A DNA stretch of 19,031 nucleotides from JBJKRW01 sp046704445 (GTDB taxonomy: Bacteria; Patescibacteriota; Microgenomatia; UBA1406; GWC2-37-13). The DNA is taken from NCBI GenBank assembly GCA_046704445.1, contig JBJKRW010000012.1:1-19031 (forward strand), written 5' to 3'. The number at the start of each line of letters is the position of its first letter. Position 1 is the stretch's first letter. A model generated the notes under the pieces. It was given only the letters and a program-made list of their open reading frames with translations, had not been told where the DNA came from and ran no database searches. Positions 13,293 to 19,031 of this stretch are shown piece after piece. The position numbers were made by a program, and so were the translations under genes.

Positions 13293-14579
13293 TTACCGGA
13301 CAAATTTATCATAGCTCTTCATTACCAGTTGCGCTTCTATCATTTTGAATGTCTCCAAGATAACCGATACGATGATGAGTATTCCCGTTCCGCCGATAAT
13401 AAGATTGTTGATGCCGGTAATTTTTGAAAGAATCGCCGGTACGATCGCAATCAAGCCTAAAAATACCGCTCCCACGCTGGTAATTCTGTACAAAACAGTC
13501 TCAAGATACTGCTTTGTAGCAAGACCGGGTCTGATTCCGGGAATAAAACCCCCGTGTTTTTGGATCTCTTCTGAAATTTTTTGAGGATTAAATACAATTA
13601 CCGTGTAGAAAAAGGTAAATCCCACTACCAACAAAAAATAGAACGCATTATACACAAAACCGGAAGGATTGAAGGTAACGGCTAGAAATCTCGCAAACCC
13701 CGCTACCGCGGGATTTTTTGCGTACTGCAAAAAATTACCTATGAGTTGGGGAAAGAGCACAAATGAAACCGCAAAGATTATCGGAATAACTCCTGCCTGA
13801 TTCAGTTTCAAAGGCAAAAAATTGCTCGCGGCTTGGTACATTCTGTTTCCCTTTATCCGTTTCGCATAATAGACCGGAATTTTTCTAATAGATTCATTGA
13901 CAAACACAACCGATGTAATGACCAGAAGCGAAAGTATGACAAAAATAATGATATTAAACATCATTTCCTGACTCGCAATCGATGCGGTTTGTCCGAACAT
14001 AACGGGAAGCCTTCCGACTATGCCGCCGAAGATCAGAAGCGAAATTCCGTTTCCGATTCCAAACTCGGAAATCAGTTCTCCGAACCACACAAGAATAAAC
14101 GAACCTGCCACCATGGTGAGAATAAAAGAAAAAAACTCCAGAGGAGTCAAAGTCGTAATGATTTTTTGATTCTTCAACAATACAAATATCCCTATCGCCT
14201 GCACAACGGTTAACGGAACCGTCAGGAAACGCGTATACTGGTTAATCTTATACCTGCCGTAATCTCCCTCCTTTGAAAGTTCTTCAAGTTTCGGAAAAAT
14301 TACCGTTAACAACTGCAATACTATGGAGGCATTGATATAAGGATTCAACCCCAGAGCCATAACCGAAAAGTTTATAAGAGTACCGCCCGAAAAAATATCA
14401 AGCAGGGACAGGAATTGACTTTGAGCAAAAAGAGCTCTCAGTTTAACCAGATTTATTGCGGGGACCGGGAGAAAAGCAAAAACACGGAATATAAAAAAAA
14501 TAAAGAGCGTGAAAAGGAGCTTCTTTTTCAGCTCGGGATCACGCCATAATGTCCGCATTTTTTGCATCACGTCTTCCAT
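13293..14579 (-). CDS. secY: Preprotein translocase subunit SecY (428 aa)
   Basis: SecY is the channel of the SecYEG translocon in the cytoplasmic membrane. About ten transmembrane helices can be traced. Typical landmarks are RVFAFLPVPAINL at the first helix exit, LLDIFSGGTLINFSVMALGL (plug region), NPYINASIVLQLL, EGDYGRYKINQYTR in the first large loop, FGELISEFGIGNGISLLIF, and HGGFIPGIRPGLATKQYLE in the cytoplasmic ribosome-binding loop. The length is standard. The start at ATG 14579 (context CATATG) lies 4 nt after rplO, the normal partner. A second ATG four codons in is possible. Neighbouring rpmG rather than adk follows. Confidence 0.97.
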   Translation of the reverse strand: MEDVMQKMRTLWRDPELKKKLLFTLFIFFIFRVFAFLPVPAINLVKLRALFAQSQFLSLLDIFSGGTLINFSVMALGLNPYINASIVLQLLTVIFPKLEELSKEGDYGRYKINQYTRFLTVPLTVVQAIGIFVLLKNQKIITTLTPLEFFSFILTMVAGSFILVWFGELISEFGIGNGISLLIFGGIVGRLPVMFGQTASIASQEMMFNIIIFVILSLLVITSVVFVNESIRKIPVYYAKRIKGNRMYQAASNFLPLKLNQAGVIPIIFAVSFVLFPQLIGNFLQYAKNPAVAGFARFLAVTFNPSGFVYNAFYFLLVVGFTFFYTVIVFNPQKISEEIQKHGGFIPGIRPGLATKQYLETVLYRITSVGAVFLGLIAIVPAILSKITGINNLIIGGTGILIIVSVILETFKMIEAQLVMKSYDKFVR

Positions 14580-14583
14580 ATGA

Positions 14584-15030
14584 TTACTCCGACAGAACTT
14601 TTCCTCCCATTAATTCTATCTGCTTTTTTACGCGTTTCGATACGGGAAGCATTACGGTCAATGATTTTTCAAGTTTACCGTTTGCAAGAATCTTGACCGG
14701 TCTTTCCGTCTCGGTTTTCTTTATGATACCCTTGGCAATAAGCGACTTTTGCGACACAGTCTCCCCCTTGTTAAACCCATTCAGCTGAGACAGTGAAATT
14801 ACCAGCGGTTTTTGCCTGACGGAATTATTCTTACCCTTACCCCGCAAGAGAGGAAAACGTTTGACAAGACGACCCTGACCACCCTCAAAATGCAAAGGGA
14901 TTTTTTCTCTGGCCTTCTGATGTCTGGTAGTGCCTCTACCGGACTTCGCCCCTTTTGCACTGCCCAAACCTCTACCGAGCCTCTTTTTTTTCCTGTCTAC
15001 GATCCGCGGCAATTGCGATAATATTGACAT
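14584..15030 (-). CDS. rplO: 50S ribosomal protein L15 (148 aa)
   Basis: L15 is a late-assembling 50S protein that threads a long basic extension into 23S rRNA. The N-terminal extension KKKRLGRGLGSAKGAKSGRG is characteristic, followed by FEGGQGRLVKRFPLLRGKG and the globular domain ending VMLPVSKRVKKQIELMGG. It starts at ATG 15030, 10 nt after the rpsE stop. In most bacteria rpmD (L30) sits at this junction, and there is no room for it here. It is followed by secY after 4 nt. Confidence 0.96.
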   Translation of the reverse strand: MSILSQLPRIVDRKKKRLGRGLGSAKGAKSGRGTTRHQKAREKIPLHFEGGQGRLVKRFPLLRGKGKNNSVRQKPLVISLSQLNGFNKGETVSQKSLIAKGIIKKTETERPVKILANGKLEKSLTVMLPVSKRVKKQIELMGGKVLSE

Positions 15031-15040
15031 AATGATTAAA

Positions 15041-15535
15041 TTATTGACTTTTAACGGGAATTTTTGCTTTTTTTAATTTTCCGAGAGCCTCCATCACCGC
15101 ATATGTATTCACAACCTGATTTCTCGAACCGATAATCTTTCCTGAGGCGTTGCTTATCCCCGCAAGATCAAGTATGACGCGGGCGACGCTCCCTACTTTC
15201 AAACCGGTTCCTTCCGGAGCCGGCTTTATTAATACCAACGCCGCCTTGAACTTATGAACTATCTGATGTGTTATCGTGCTCCCTTTCATCGGAACGGCAA
15301 TCATATGCTTCTTTGCATAGCTTATTGCTTTTTGAATGGCAGGAGGGACTTCAAGAGATCTTCCCAACCCTATTCCGACTTTTCCTTTACGGTCACCGAC
15401 AACGACAAGCGCTGAAAAAGTCACGTAATTACCACCCGGAATTTTCTTTGATACCCGACGGATCAAAAGCACGCGTTCTTCTACTTTTTTTCCGTCCACC
15501 ATCATTGGTTCCCTTCGACGACGATAATCTGCCAT
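15041..15535 (-). CDS. rpsE: 30S ribosomal protein S5 (164 aa)
   Basis: S5 helps form the mRNA entry channel and contributes to decoding accuracy and helicase activity with S3 and S4. The double-stranded-RNA-binding N-domain shows RRVSKKIPGGNYVTFSALVV followed by GDRKGKVGIGLGRSLEVPPA. The C-domain shows KPAPEGTGLKVGSVARVILD, then LAGISNASGKIIGSRNQVVN. Length is normal. It starts 9 nt after rplR. The order rplR-rpsE is conserved, and the usual next gene rpmD is missing. Confidence 0.97.
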   Translation of the reverse strand: MADYRRRREPMMVDGKKVEERVLLIRRVSKKIPGGNYVTFSALVVVGDRKGKVGIGLGRSLEVPPAIQKAISYAKKHMIAVPMKGSTITHQIVHKFKAALVLIKPAPEGTGLKVGSVARVILDLAGISNASGKIIGSRNQVVNTYAVMEALGKLKKAKIPVKSQ

Positions 15536-15544
15536 AATGTTAGT

Positions 15545-15910
15545 TTAAACTTGTATTCCTCCTTCTCTTAATCCTTCGGCAAACGACTTTACTCTCCCCC
15601 CATACGCATACATTCCCCGGTCAAAAACCGCCTGCGTAATATGTTTGTTTTTTAATGCCGATGCCAGTTTTAAACCCGCTTCTTTTGACTCTTCGGTCTT
15701 CTTTTTTTTGGCATACCCTTTTTCTTTCGACATCACATGACTGGAATATCCGACAATCGTCAATTTTTTTTCGTCGTCAACCGCCTGAGCGTAAATATAT
15801 CTGTTTGAACGGAATATCGAAATTCTGGGTCGCTCTGCCGTACCAAACACTGTTCTGCTTATACGACGTTTTCTTCGTACCCGCCTGTTTCCTGTAATAT
15901 GTTTCACCAT
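15545..15910 (-). CDS. rplR: 50S ribosomal protein L18 (121 aa)
   Basis: L18 binds 5S rRNA and with L5 anchors it to the central protuberance. It shows a basic N-terminus (RRVRRKRRISRTVFGTAERP), the core RISIFRSNRYIYAQAVDDEK, KEAGLKLASALKNKHITQAV and the ending FDRGMYAYGGRVKSFAEGLR followed by EGGIQV. All are typical, and the length is normal. It begins 2 nt after the rplF stop, so the two are tightly coupled. U precedes the ATG. Confidence 0.96.
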   Translation of the reverse strand: MVKHITGNRRVRRKRRISRTVFGTAERPRISIFRSNRYIYAQAVDDEKKLTIVGYSSHVMSKEKGYAKKKKTEESKEAGLKLASALKNKHITQAVFDRGMYAYGGRVKSFAEGLREGGIQV

Positions 15911-15912
15911 AG

Positions 15913-16470
15913 TTATGCCGCGCCGGTTGTTGCGGTCTTTGCTTTTTTGCCCGGTTTAATTCGTAACTTCTCCCCTTCGTATCGAATTCCCTTTCCCTTA
16001 TATGCGTCGGGTTTTTTTAAAAGCTTCAGTTGAAACGCAATCTGACCTACAAGTTGCTTATCAACGCCCAGGACGCAAATTTTATTATTTCCCTCAACCT
16101 GATAACGAATATGTGGAACTTTCTTGAAAATCACTGGGTGCGAATATCCCAATTTAAACACCAGATCTTCTCCCTGCAGTTTCACGTTGTATCCCGTTCC
16201 CACAACCTCAAGTTTTTTCTGCCAGAAGGTTTCGACACCCTGTACGGCATTACTGATAAGCTGCCTGTACAATCCGTGAACCGATTTCGTTTTTTTCAGT
16301 TCATTCTTTCGTTGCAGCGTTAATGTCTGTGCTTCTTGTGTCACGGATAGATTGACCGGGAGCTCTACCGTCAACTCGCCGTTTTTTCCTTTCACAAGAA
16401 CTGTCTGTCCCTGCACGCTAGCCTGTACAGATGCCGGAACGATAATCGGTTTTTGGCCTATTTTTGACAT
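15913..16470 (-). CDS. rplF: 50S ribosomal protein L6 (185 aa)
   Basis: L6 binds near the sarcin-ricin loop and factor-binding site of the 50S subunit. It shows the start MSKIGQKPIIVPASVQASVQ, the KGKNGELTVELP strand, and the diagnostic C-terminal PDAYKGKGIRYEGEKLRIKP. A short Ala/Thr-rich end follows. The length of 185 aa is close to the usual ~178. It starts 3 nt after rpsH and runs straight into rplR. Confidence 0.97.
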   Translation of the reverse strand: MSKIGQKPIIVPASVQASVQGQTVLVKGKNGELTVELPVNLSVTQEAQTLTLQRKNELKKTKSVHGLYRQLISNAVQGVETFWQKKLEVVGTGYNVKLQGEDLVFKLGYSHPVIFKKVPHIRYQVEGNNKICVLGVDKQLVGQIAFQLKLLKKPDAYKGKGIRYEGEKLRIKPGKKAKTATTGAA

Positions 16471-16473
16471 ACG

Positions 16474-16860
16474 TTACCAAACATTAAATAGTAACTCCCC
16501 ACCTATTTTCGCTTCTTTTGCTTCCTTTCCCGAAAGGATTCCTTTTGACGTGGATAATACACTGCTTCCGTATCCGCTCAGAACCGGCGCAATCTTTTTG
16601 TATGACACATAATTTTTCTGTCCGGGTTTCGATACGATGGTTACTCCGGTAAGCGCAGGATTTCCTTCCTGATACAACAGTTCAATGTCCATCTGCTTTT
16701 TTAATTCCCCCTTTACTGCATACCCTTTGAGATAATGAAGCTGTAACAGCTTCTTCACTACCTGCTCCTTAAGTTTGGAGTGAGGCGAAGATACATGTAA
16801 GTTTCCCGCCATATATGCGTTCTTAATTCGAATGATCAAATCGATAAATGAGTTTTCCAT
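16474..16860 (-). CDS. rpsH: 30S ribosomal protein S8 (128 aa)
   Basis: S8 binds the central domain of 16S rRNA and in E. coli also represses its own operon. The start NSFIDLIIRIKNAYMAGN and the strongly conserved end SGYGSSVLSTSKGILSGKEA, then KIGGELLFNVW, identify it. An in-frame TTG at 16878 would add six residues within rpsS. ATG 16860, in the context CATATG and 4 nt after the rpsS stop, gives the standard length. Its upstream neighbour is normally rpsN. Here rpsS intervenes. Confidence 0.96.
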   Translation of the reverse strand: MENSFIDLIIRIKNAYMAGNLHVSSPHSKLKEQVVKKLLQLHYLKGYAVKGELKKQMDIELLYQEGNPALTGVTIVSKPGQKNYVSYKKIAPVLSGYGSSVLSTSKGILSGKEAKEAKIGGELLFNVW

Positions 16861-16864
16861 ATGA

Positions 16865-17149
16865 TTATGTTGCTTCAACTACTTTTTTTGTAACTTTTCC
16901 GTGAGTCCTGAAAAGCCGGGTCGGGGAAAATTCTCCCAAACGGTGACCTACCATAGATTCGGAAATCAACACCTCAATAAACTTTCTTCCGTTATGAACG
17001 GCGATTTTGTGACCGACAAATTCCGGCGCTATTTGACAATCCCGTGACCATGTCTTAATCGCGACATGTTCCCCTGTCTGTTTCTGTTTCTGAACTTTTT
17101 TTATCAATCTGGGGTCAACATATGGCCCTTTTTTACTTGATCTGCTCAT
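16865..17149 (-). CDS. rpsS: 30S ribosomal protein S19 (94 aa), displaced to between rpsN and rpsH
   Basis: S19 sits in the 30S head, contacts S13 and forms an intersubunit bridge. The family signature is complete: MSRSSKKGPYVDPRLIKKV, then KTWSRDCQIAPEFVGHKIAV, and HNGRKFIEVLISESMVGHRL followed by GEFSPTRLFRTHGK. Length is normal. In nearly all bacteria rpsS lies between rplB and rplV, well upstream of rpmC. Here it stands between rpsN and rpsH, 14 bp after rpsN and 4 bp before rpsH. Whether a second copy exists at the usual site cannot be seen, because the window ends within rpmC. Confidence 0.97.
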   Translation of the reverse strand: MSRSSKKGPYVDPRLIKKVQKQKQTGEHVAIKTWSRDCQIAPEFVGHKIAVHNGRKFIEVLISESMVGHRLGEFSPTRLFRTHGKVTKKVVEAT

Positions 17150-17163
17150 ATTAAGTTATAAAA

Positions 17164-17349
17164 TTACCATGAAACTTTTTTTACTCCGGGAATCTCGCCC
17201 TGCAGGGCTTTTTCCCTGAAACAAATCCTGCACATACCAAATCTTCTCATGTATCCGCGCGCGCGTCCGCACAATGGACAGCGGTTCCGCATCCGCACCG
17301 GGTATTTCTGTTTTCTTTTGAATTTAACTTCGTCCGATGTTTTTGCCAT
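17164..17349 (-). CDS. rpsN: 30S ribosomal protein S14, zinc-binding type Z (61 aa)
   Basis: S14 is a small protein of the 30S head, near the A site. This is the short type Z form of 61 aa, with four zinc cysteines C24, C27, C40 and C43 in NRCPLCGRARGYMRRFGMCR and the following ICF. The end LQGEIPGVKKVSW is the normal C-terminus. It starts at ATG 17349 (context CATATG). A 44-bp AT-rich gap separates it from rplE and contains the near-palindrome ATTAAAGTTTAAT (17358-17370). Confidence 0.97.
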   Translation of the reverse strand: MAKTSDEVKFKRKQKYPVRMRNRCPLCGRARGYMRRFGMCRICFREKALQGEIPGVKKVSW

Positions 17350-17393
17350 ATGTTGGTATTAAAGTTTAATAGTCCTCATTTAATTCACAATGA

Positions 17394-17948
17394 TTAATTT
17401 TTTGAATCTTTTTTAAAGGGAATTCCCAGTAATTCGAACAAACGCAAACCCTGCTCTTGATTTTCGGCAGAGGTTACTACCGTTACCTCCAAACCTCTTA
17501 CTTTGTCAATTTTGTCGTATTCAATCTCCGGAAATATTGTTTGCTCGGGAAACCCTAAATTGAGATTCCCATGCTGATCAACATTGTGACGCGAAACCCC
17601 CCGAAAATCACGAATTCTCGGAATCACAATTTTAATCAATTTTTCGAGAAAATGATACATTCTTTCTCCCCTCAAGGTCACCTTAACGCCTATAGCAAGT
17701 CCCTGGCGGATTTTAAAGGCCGATACTGACTTTTTAGCCTTGGTTATAACGGACTTCTGACCCGCAATATTGGTCAACTGTTCCTGTATCTTTTCAATTG
17801 CATTTTTGTTAACCACGGCCTCTCCCGCGCCGACGTTTAACACGATTTTCATGACTTTAGGTGTCTGCATACTGTTTTTCAGTTTCAGATCCCTAAAAAG
17901 TTTGTTTTTTATTTCTTTTTGATATGTATCCTTGTATGACATATTCAT
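17394..17948 (-). CDS. rplE: 50S ribosomal protein L5 (184 aa)
   Basis: L5 binds 5S rRNA in the central protuberance and contacts P-site tRNA. It shows MQTPKVMKIVLNVGAGEAV, ITKAKKSVSAFKIRQGLAIG, VKVTLRGERMYHFLEKLIK, and RIRDFRGVSRHNVDQHGNL with FPEIEYDKIDKVRGLEVTVV, all expected. Length is normal. ATG 17948 or the in-frame ATG 17942 could be the start. The former lies 9 bp after rplX. It has A, not U, at -1. Confidence 0.97.
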   Translation of the reverse strand: MNMSYKDTYQKEIKNKLFRDLKLKNSMQTPKVMKIVLNVGAGEAVVNKNAIEKIQEQLTNIAGQKSVITKAKKSVSAFKIRQGLAIGVKVTLRGERMYHFLEKLIKIVIPRIRDFRGVSRHNVDQHGNLNLGFPEQTIFPEIEYDKIDKVRGLEVTVVTSAENQEQGLRLFELLGIPFKKDSKN

Positions 17949-17957
17949 TTGCTGAAT

Positions 17958-18263
17958 TTACATCTGACTTTTACACCGTTTGCACGTGCGTATTTTTTTT
18001 CCTTTTTCTATCAGATAGCCGACACGTGCCGGCTTTTTGCATTTCGGACAAATAAGCATGACTTTTGACACATCCATGGGCCGCGGGACCTCAACCGTCC
18101 CTCCTTGGGGAACCTGCTCGCTTTTTTTTACGTGTTTTTTATACACGTTGATCTTAAGAATCAGCACCCTGTTGCTTTTTGGATATACTTTTTCTACAGG
18201 TCCCTCCCTGCCTTTATCTTTACCGGCAATTACCAACACCTTGTCTCCTTTTTTCAATTTCAT
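17958..18263 (-). CDS. rplX: 50S ribosomal protein L24 (101 aa)
   Basis: L24 is an assembly-initiating 50S protein at the exit tunnel rim. The KOW motif is at the N-terminus (KKGDKVLVIAGKDKGREGPV). The C-terminal part carries two CxxC pairs (C72/C75 and C94/C97) in ICPKCKKPARVGYL and IRTCKRCKSQM, which would form the zinc ribbon of the long L24 form. The ATG at 18263 has the context CATATG and follows rplN by 21 bp. A perfect 12-bp palindrome AACCAATTGGTT spans the rplN stop at 18275-18286. Confidence 0.96.
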   Translation of the reverse strand: MKLKKGDKVLVIAGKDKGREGPVEKVYPKSNRVLILKINVYKKHVKKSEQVPQGGTVEVPRPMDVSKVMLICPKCKKPARVGYLIEKGKKIRTCKRCKSQM

Positions 18264-18284
18264 ATGCCAAATACAACCAATTGG

Positions 18285-18659
18285 TTAATAAATTTCCTCA
18301 GCCAAACTGGCAATTTTTGCAAATCCATTATCCTTGACCTCTTTTGCAATCGGCCCGAAAATACGGGTACCTTTGGGATCCTTTACGTCTTTTCCCGCCA
18401 AAATAACACAGGCATTCTCGTCAAAACGAATATAGCTTCCGTCCCTGCGCCTGAATTCTTTTTTTGTCCGGACGATCACCGCGGGCAATACCTCACCTTC
18501 TTTTGCCTGAGAATACGGGATTGCTTCCTTGACCGTCACGTTAATCACTTCTCCCACATACGCATACCGTCTGTTTCCCTTTTTGGGCATTCCGATCATC
18601 GACACCTTTTTGGCGCCGGTATTATCCGCAACCTTTAGCATCGACCTGAGTTGTAACAT
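18285..18659 (-). CDS. rplN: 50S ribosomal protein L14 (124 aa)
   Basis: L14 is a 50S interface protein that takes part in an intersubunit bridge and binds the silencing factor RsfS in other bacteria. The sequence is very typical: MLQLRSMLKVADNTGAKKV, VIVRTKKEFRRRDGSYIRFD, ENACVILAGKDVKDPKGTRI, FGPIAKEVKDNGFAKIASLA. Length is normal. It lies 3 bp after rpsQ. The start ATG 18659 has the context CATATG. Confidence 0.97.
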   Translation of the reverse strand: MLQLRSMLKVADNTGAKKVSMIGMPKKGNRRYAYVGEVINVTVKEAIPYSQAKEGEVLPAVIVRTKKEFRRRDGSYIRFDENACVILAGKDVKDPKGTRIFGPIAKEVKDNGFAKIASLAEEIY

Positions 18660-18662
18660 ATG

Positions 18663-18956
18663 TCAGTTTTCTTTTGATGTTTTTTTAACGCTTTTTTTCT
18701 CTTTTGATATATTTTGATCTTTTTTTGTAATCTTTTTGACCACCGTGAAATGTGTATCTTTTGATATCGGACGTGTTTCCATAATCAAAACTTTGTCACC
18801 CACTTTAAGCTCCGCATCTTCATTGTGGGCCTTGAATTTTTTATGACGGGTAATGACTTTCTTATAAAACCCGTGCCTGAAACGTCTCTCGATGCTTACA
18901 ATAACGGTTTTTGTCATTTTGTCTGATACTATCGTACCGATAAACTGTTTTTTCAT
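18663..18956 (-). CDS. rpsQ: 30S ribosomal protein S17 (97 aa)
   Basis: S17 is a primary 16S rRNA-binding OB-fold protein. It shows GTIVSDKMTKTVIVSIERR, YKKVITRHKKFKAHNEDAEL and KVGDKVLIMETRPISKDTHF, ending the core near residue 78. About 20 Lys/Ser-rich residues follow, a modest extension beyond the usual ~85 aa. The ATG is 1 bp after the stop of rpmC and is probably coupled to it. Confidence 0.96.
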   Translation of the reverse strand: MKKQFIGTIVSDKMTKTVIVSIERRFRHGFYKKVITRHKKFKAHNEDAELKVGDKVLIMETRPISKDTHFTVVKKITKKDQNISKEKKSVKKTSKEN

Positions 18957-18957
18957 A

Positions 18958-19031
18958 CTATTTGTTCTGGGATTTCAATGTTGTTAATGCTTCTACTGTT
19001 TTTTTCTCCGTCAACACCGTTAATGTCACTG
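18958..19031 (-). CDS. rpmC: 50S ribosomal protein L29, 3' end only
   Basis: An open frame enters from the right edge and ends with TAG at 18960-18958, 1 bp before rpsQ. The 24 visible residues include TLTVLTEKKTVEALTTLKSQ. TVLTEKK resembles the conserved C-terminal helix end of L29 (ARIKTVLxEK). Position immediately before rpsQ is where rpmC belongs. L29 sits at the exit tunnel rim. The start and the larger part of the gene lie outside the window, so the identification rests mostly on position. Confidence 0.65.
   Translation of the reverse strand, partial: VTLTVLTEKKTVEALTTLKSQNK

Noticed and set aside
16861..16878. Longer rpsH starting at TTG 16878
   Set aside because: It overlaps the end of rpsS and is longer than the family; ATG 16860 has the recurring CATATG context.
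18275..18286. Perfect 12-bp palindrome AACCAATTGGTT at the rplN-rplX junction
   Set aside because: It overlaps the rplN stop codon and has no spacer or companion copies; chance is a sufficient explanation.
1..19031. Alternative genetic code with UGA as glycine
   Set aside because: Several genes (rpmJ, GT2, GT4, GT-C-like, 49-aa) end naturally at TGA at the expected length.

Overview
The window reads as part of a streamlined bacterial chromosome, most likely a Candidate Phyla Radiation (Patescibacteria) member, possibly Microgenomates. The evidence is indirect. The ribosomal-protein cluster is compact and contains no rpmD (L30) between rpsE and rplO. Genes are tightly packed or overlapping. 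Shine-Dalgarno sites are almost absent, and several promoters appear leaderless. The flanking genes (half-size EamA transporter, DUF5661-like protein, GT2/GT4 glycosyltransferases) fit that group. TGA serves as a normal stop in at least five genes, so the recoded Gracilibacteria/Absconditabacteria code is excluded. Nearly everything is on the minus strand; the only plus-strand gene is the EamA transporter.

Read in the direction of transcription (right to left), 19031-11134 is the S10/spc-type operon: rpmC (3' end only), rpsQ, rplN, rplX, rplE, rpsN, rpsS, rpsH, rplF, rplR, rpsE, rplO, secY, rpmG, an adenylate kinase fused to a second P-loop kinase, and map. Three things depart from the textbook order: rpsS sits between rpsN and rpsH, rpmG follows secY, and rpmD is missing. 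An extended -10 element in the map-infA gap then starts the alpha-operon block at 11078-6787: infA, rpmJ, rpsM, rpsK, rpsD, rpoA, rplQ, rplM, rpsI. Two gaps in that block (rpmJ-rpsM and rpsK-rpsD) carry related AT-rich repeats sharing the 10-mer TTTATAAACT.

Downstream of rpsI lies a two-gene glycosyltransferase unit (GT2, GT4) with a consensus TGnTATAAT element placed so that transcription would begin at the start codon. Next come a 145-residue coiled-coil protein of unknown function and typA/bipA, a ribosome-associated GTPase behind a leader of about 150 nt with several inverted repeats. The left end holds the convergent EamA transporter and, divergent from it, a minus-strand cluster: a DUF5661-like protein, a previously missed 49-residue membrane protein, and a multi-pass GT-C-like membrane protein. 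A further minus-strand gene appears to begin at the extreme left edge.

The window combines translation (ribosomal proteins, IF-1, TypA), transcription (RpoA), membrane protein export (SecY), N-terminal methionine removal (Map) and nucleotide homeostasis (adenylate kinase) with surface glycan genes. I see no CRISPR array, transposon, phage module or rRNA/tRNA gene. The most notable observations are the kinase fusion, the displaced rpsS, the repeat motifs within the ribosomal operon, and a strong preference for U just before start codons.
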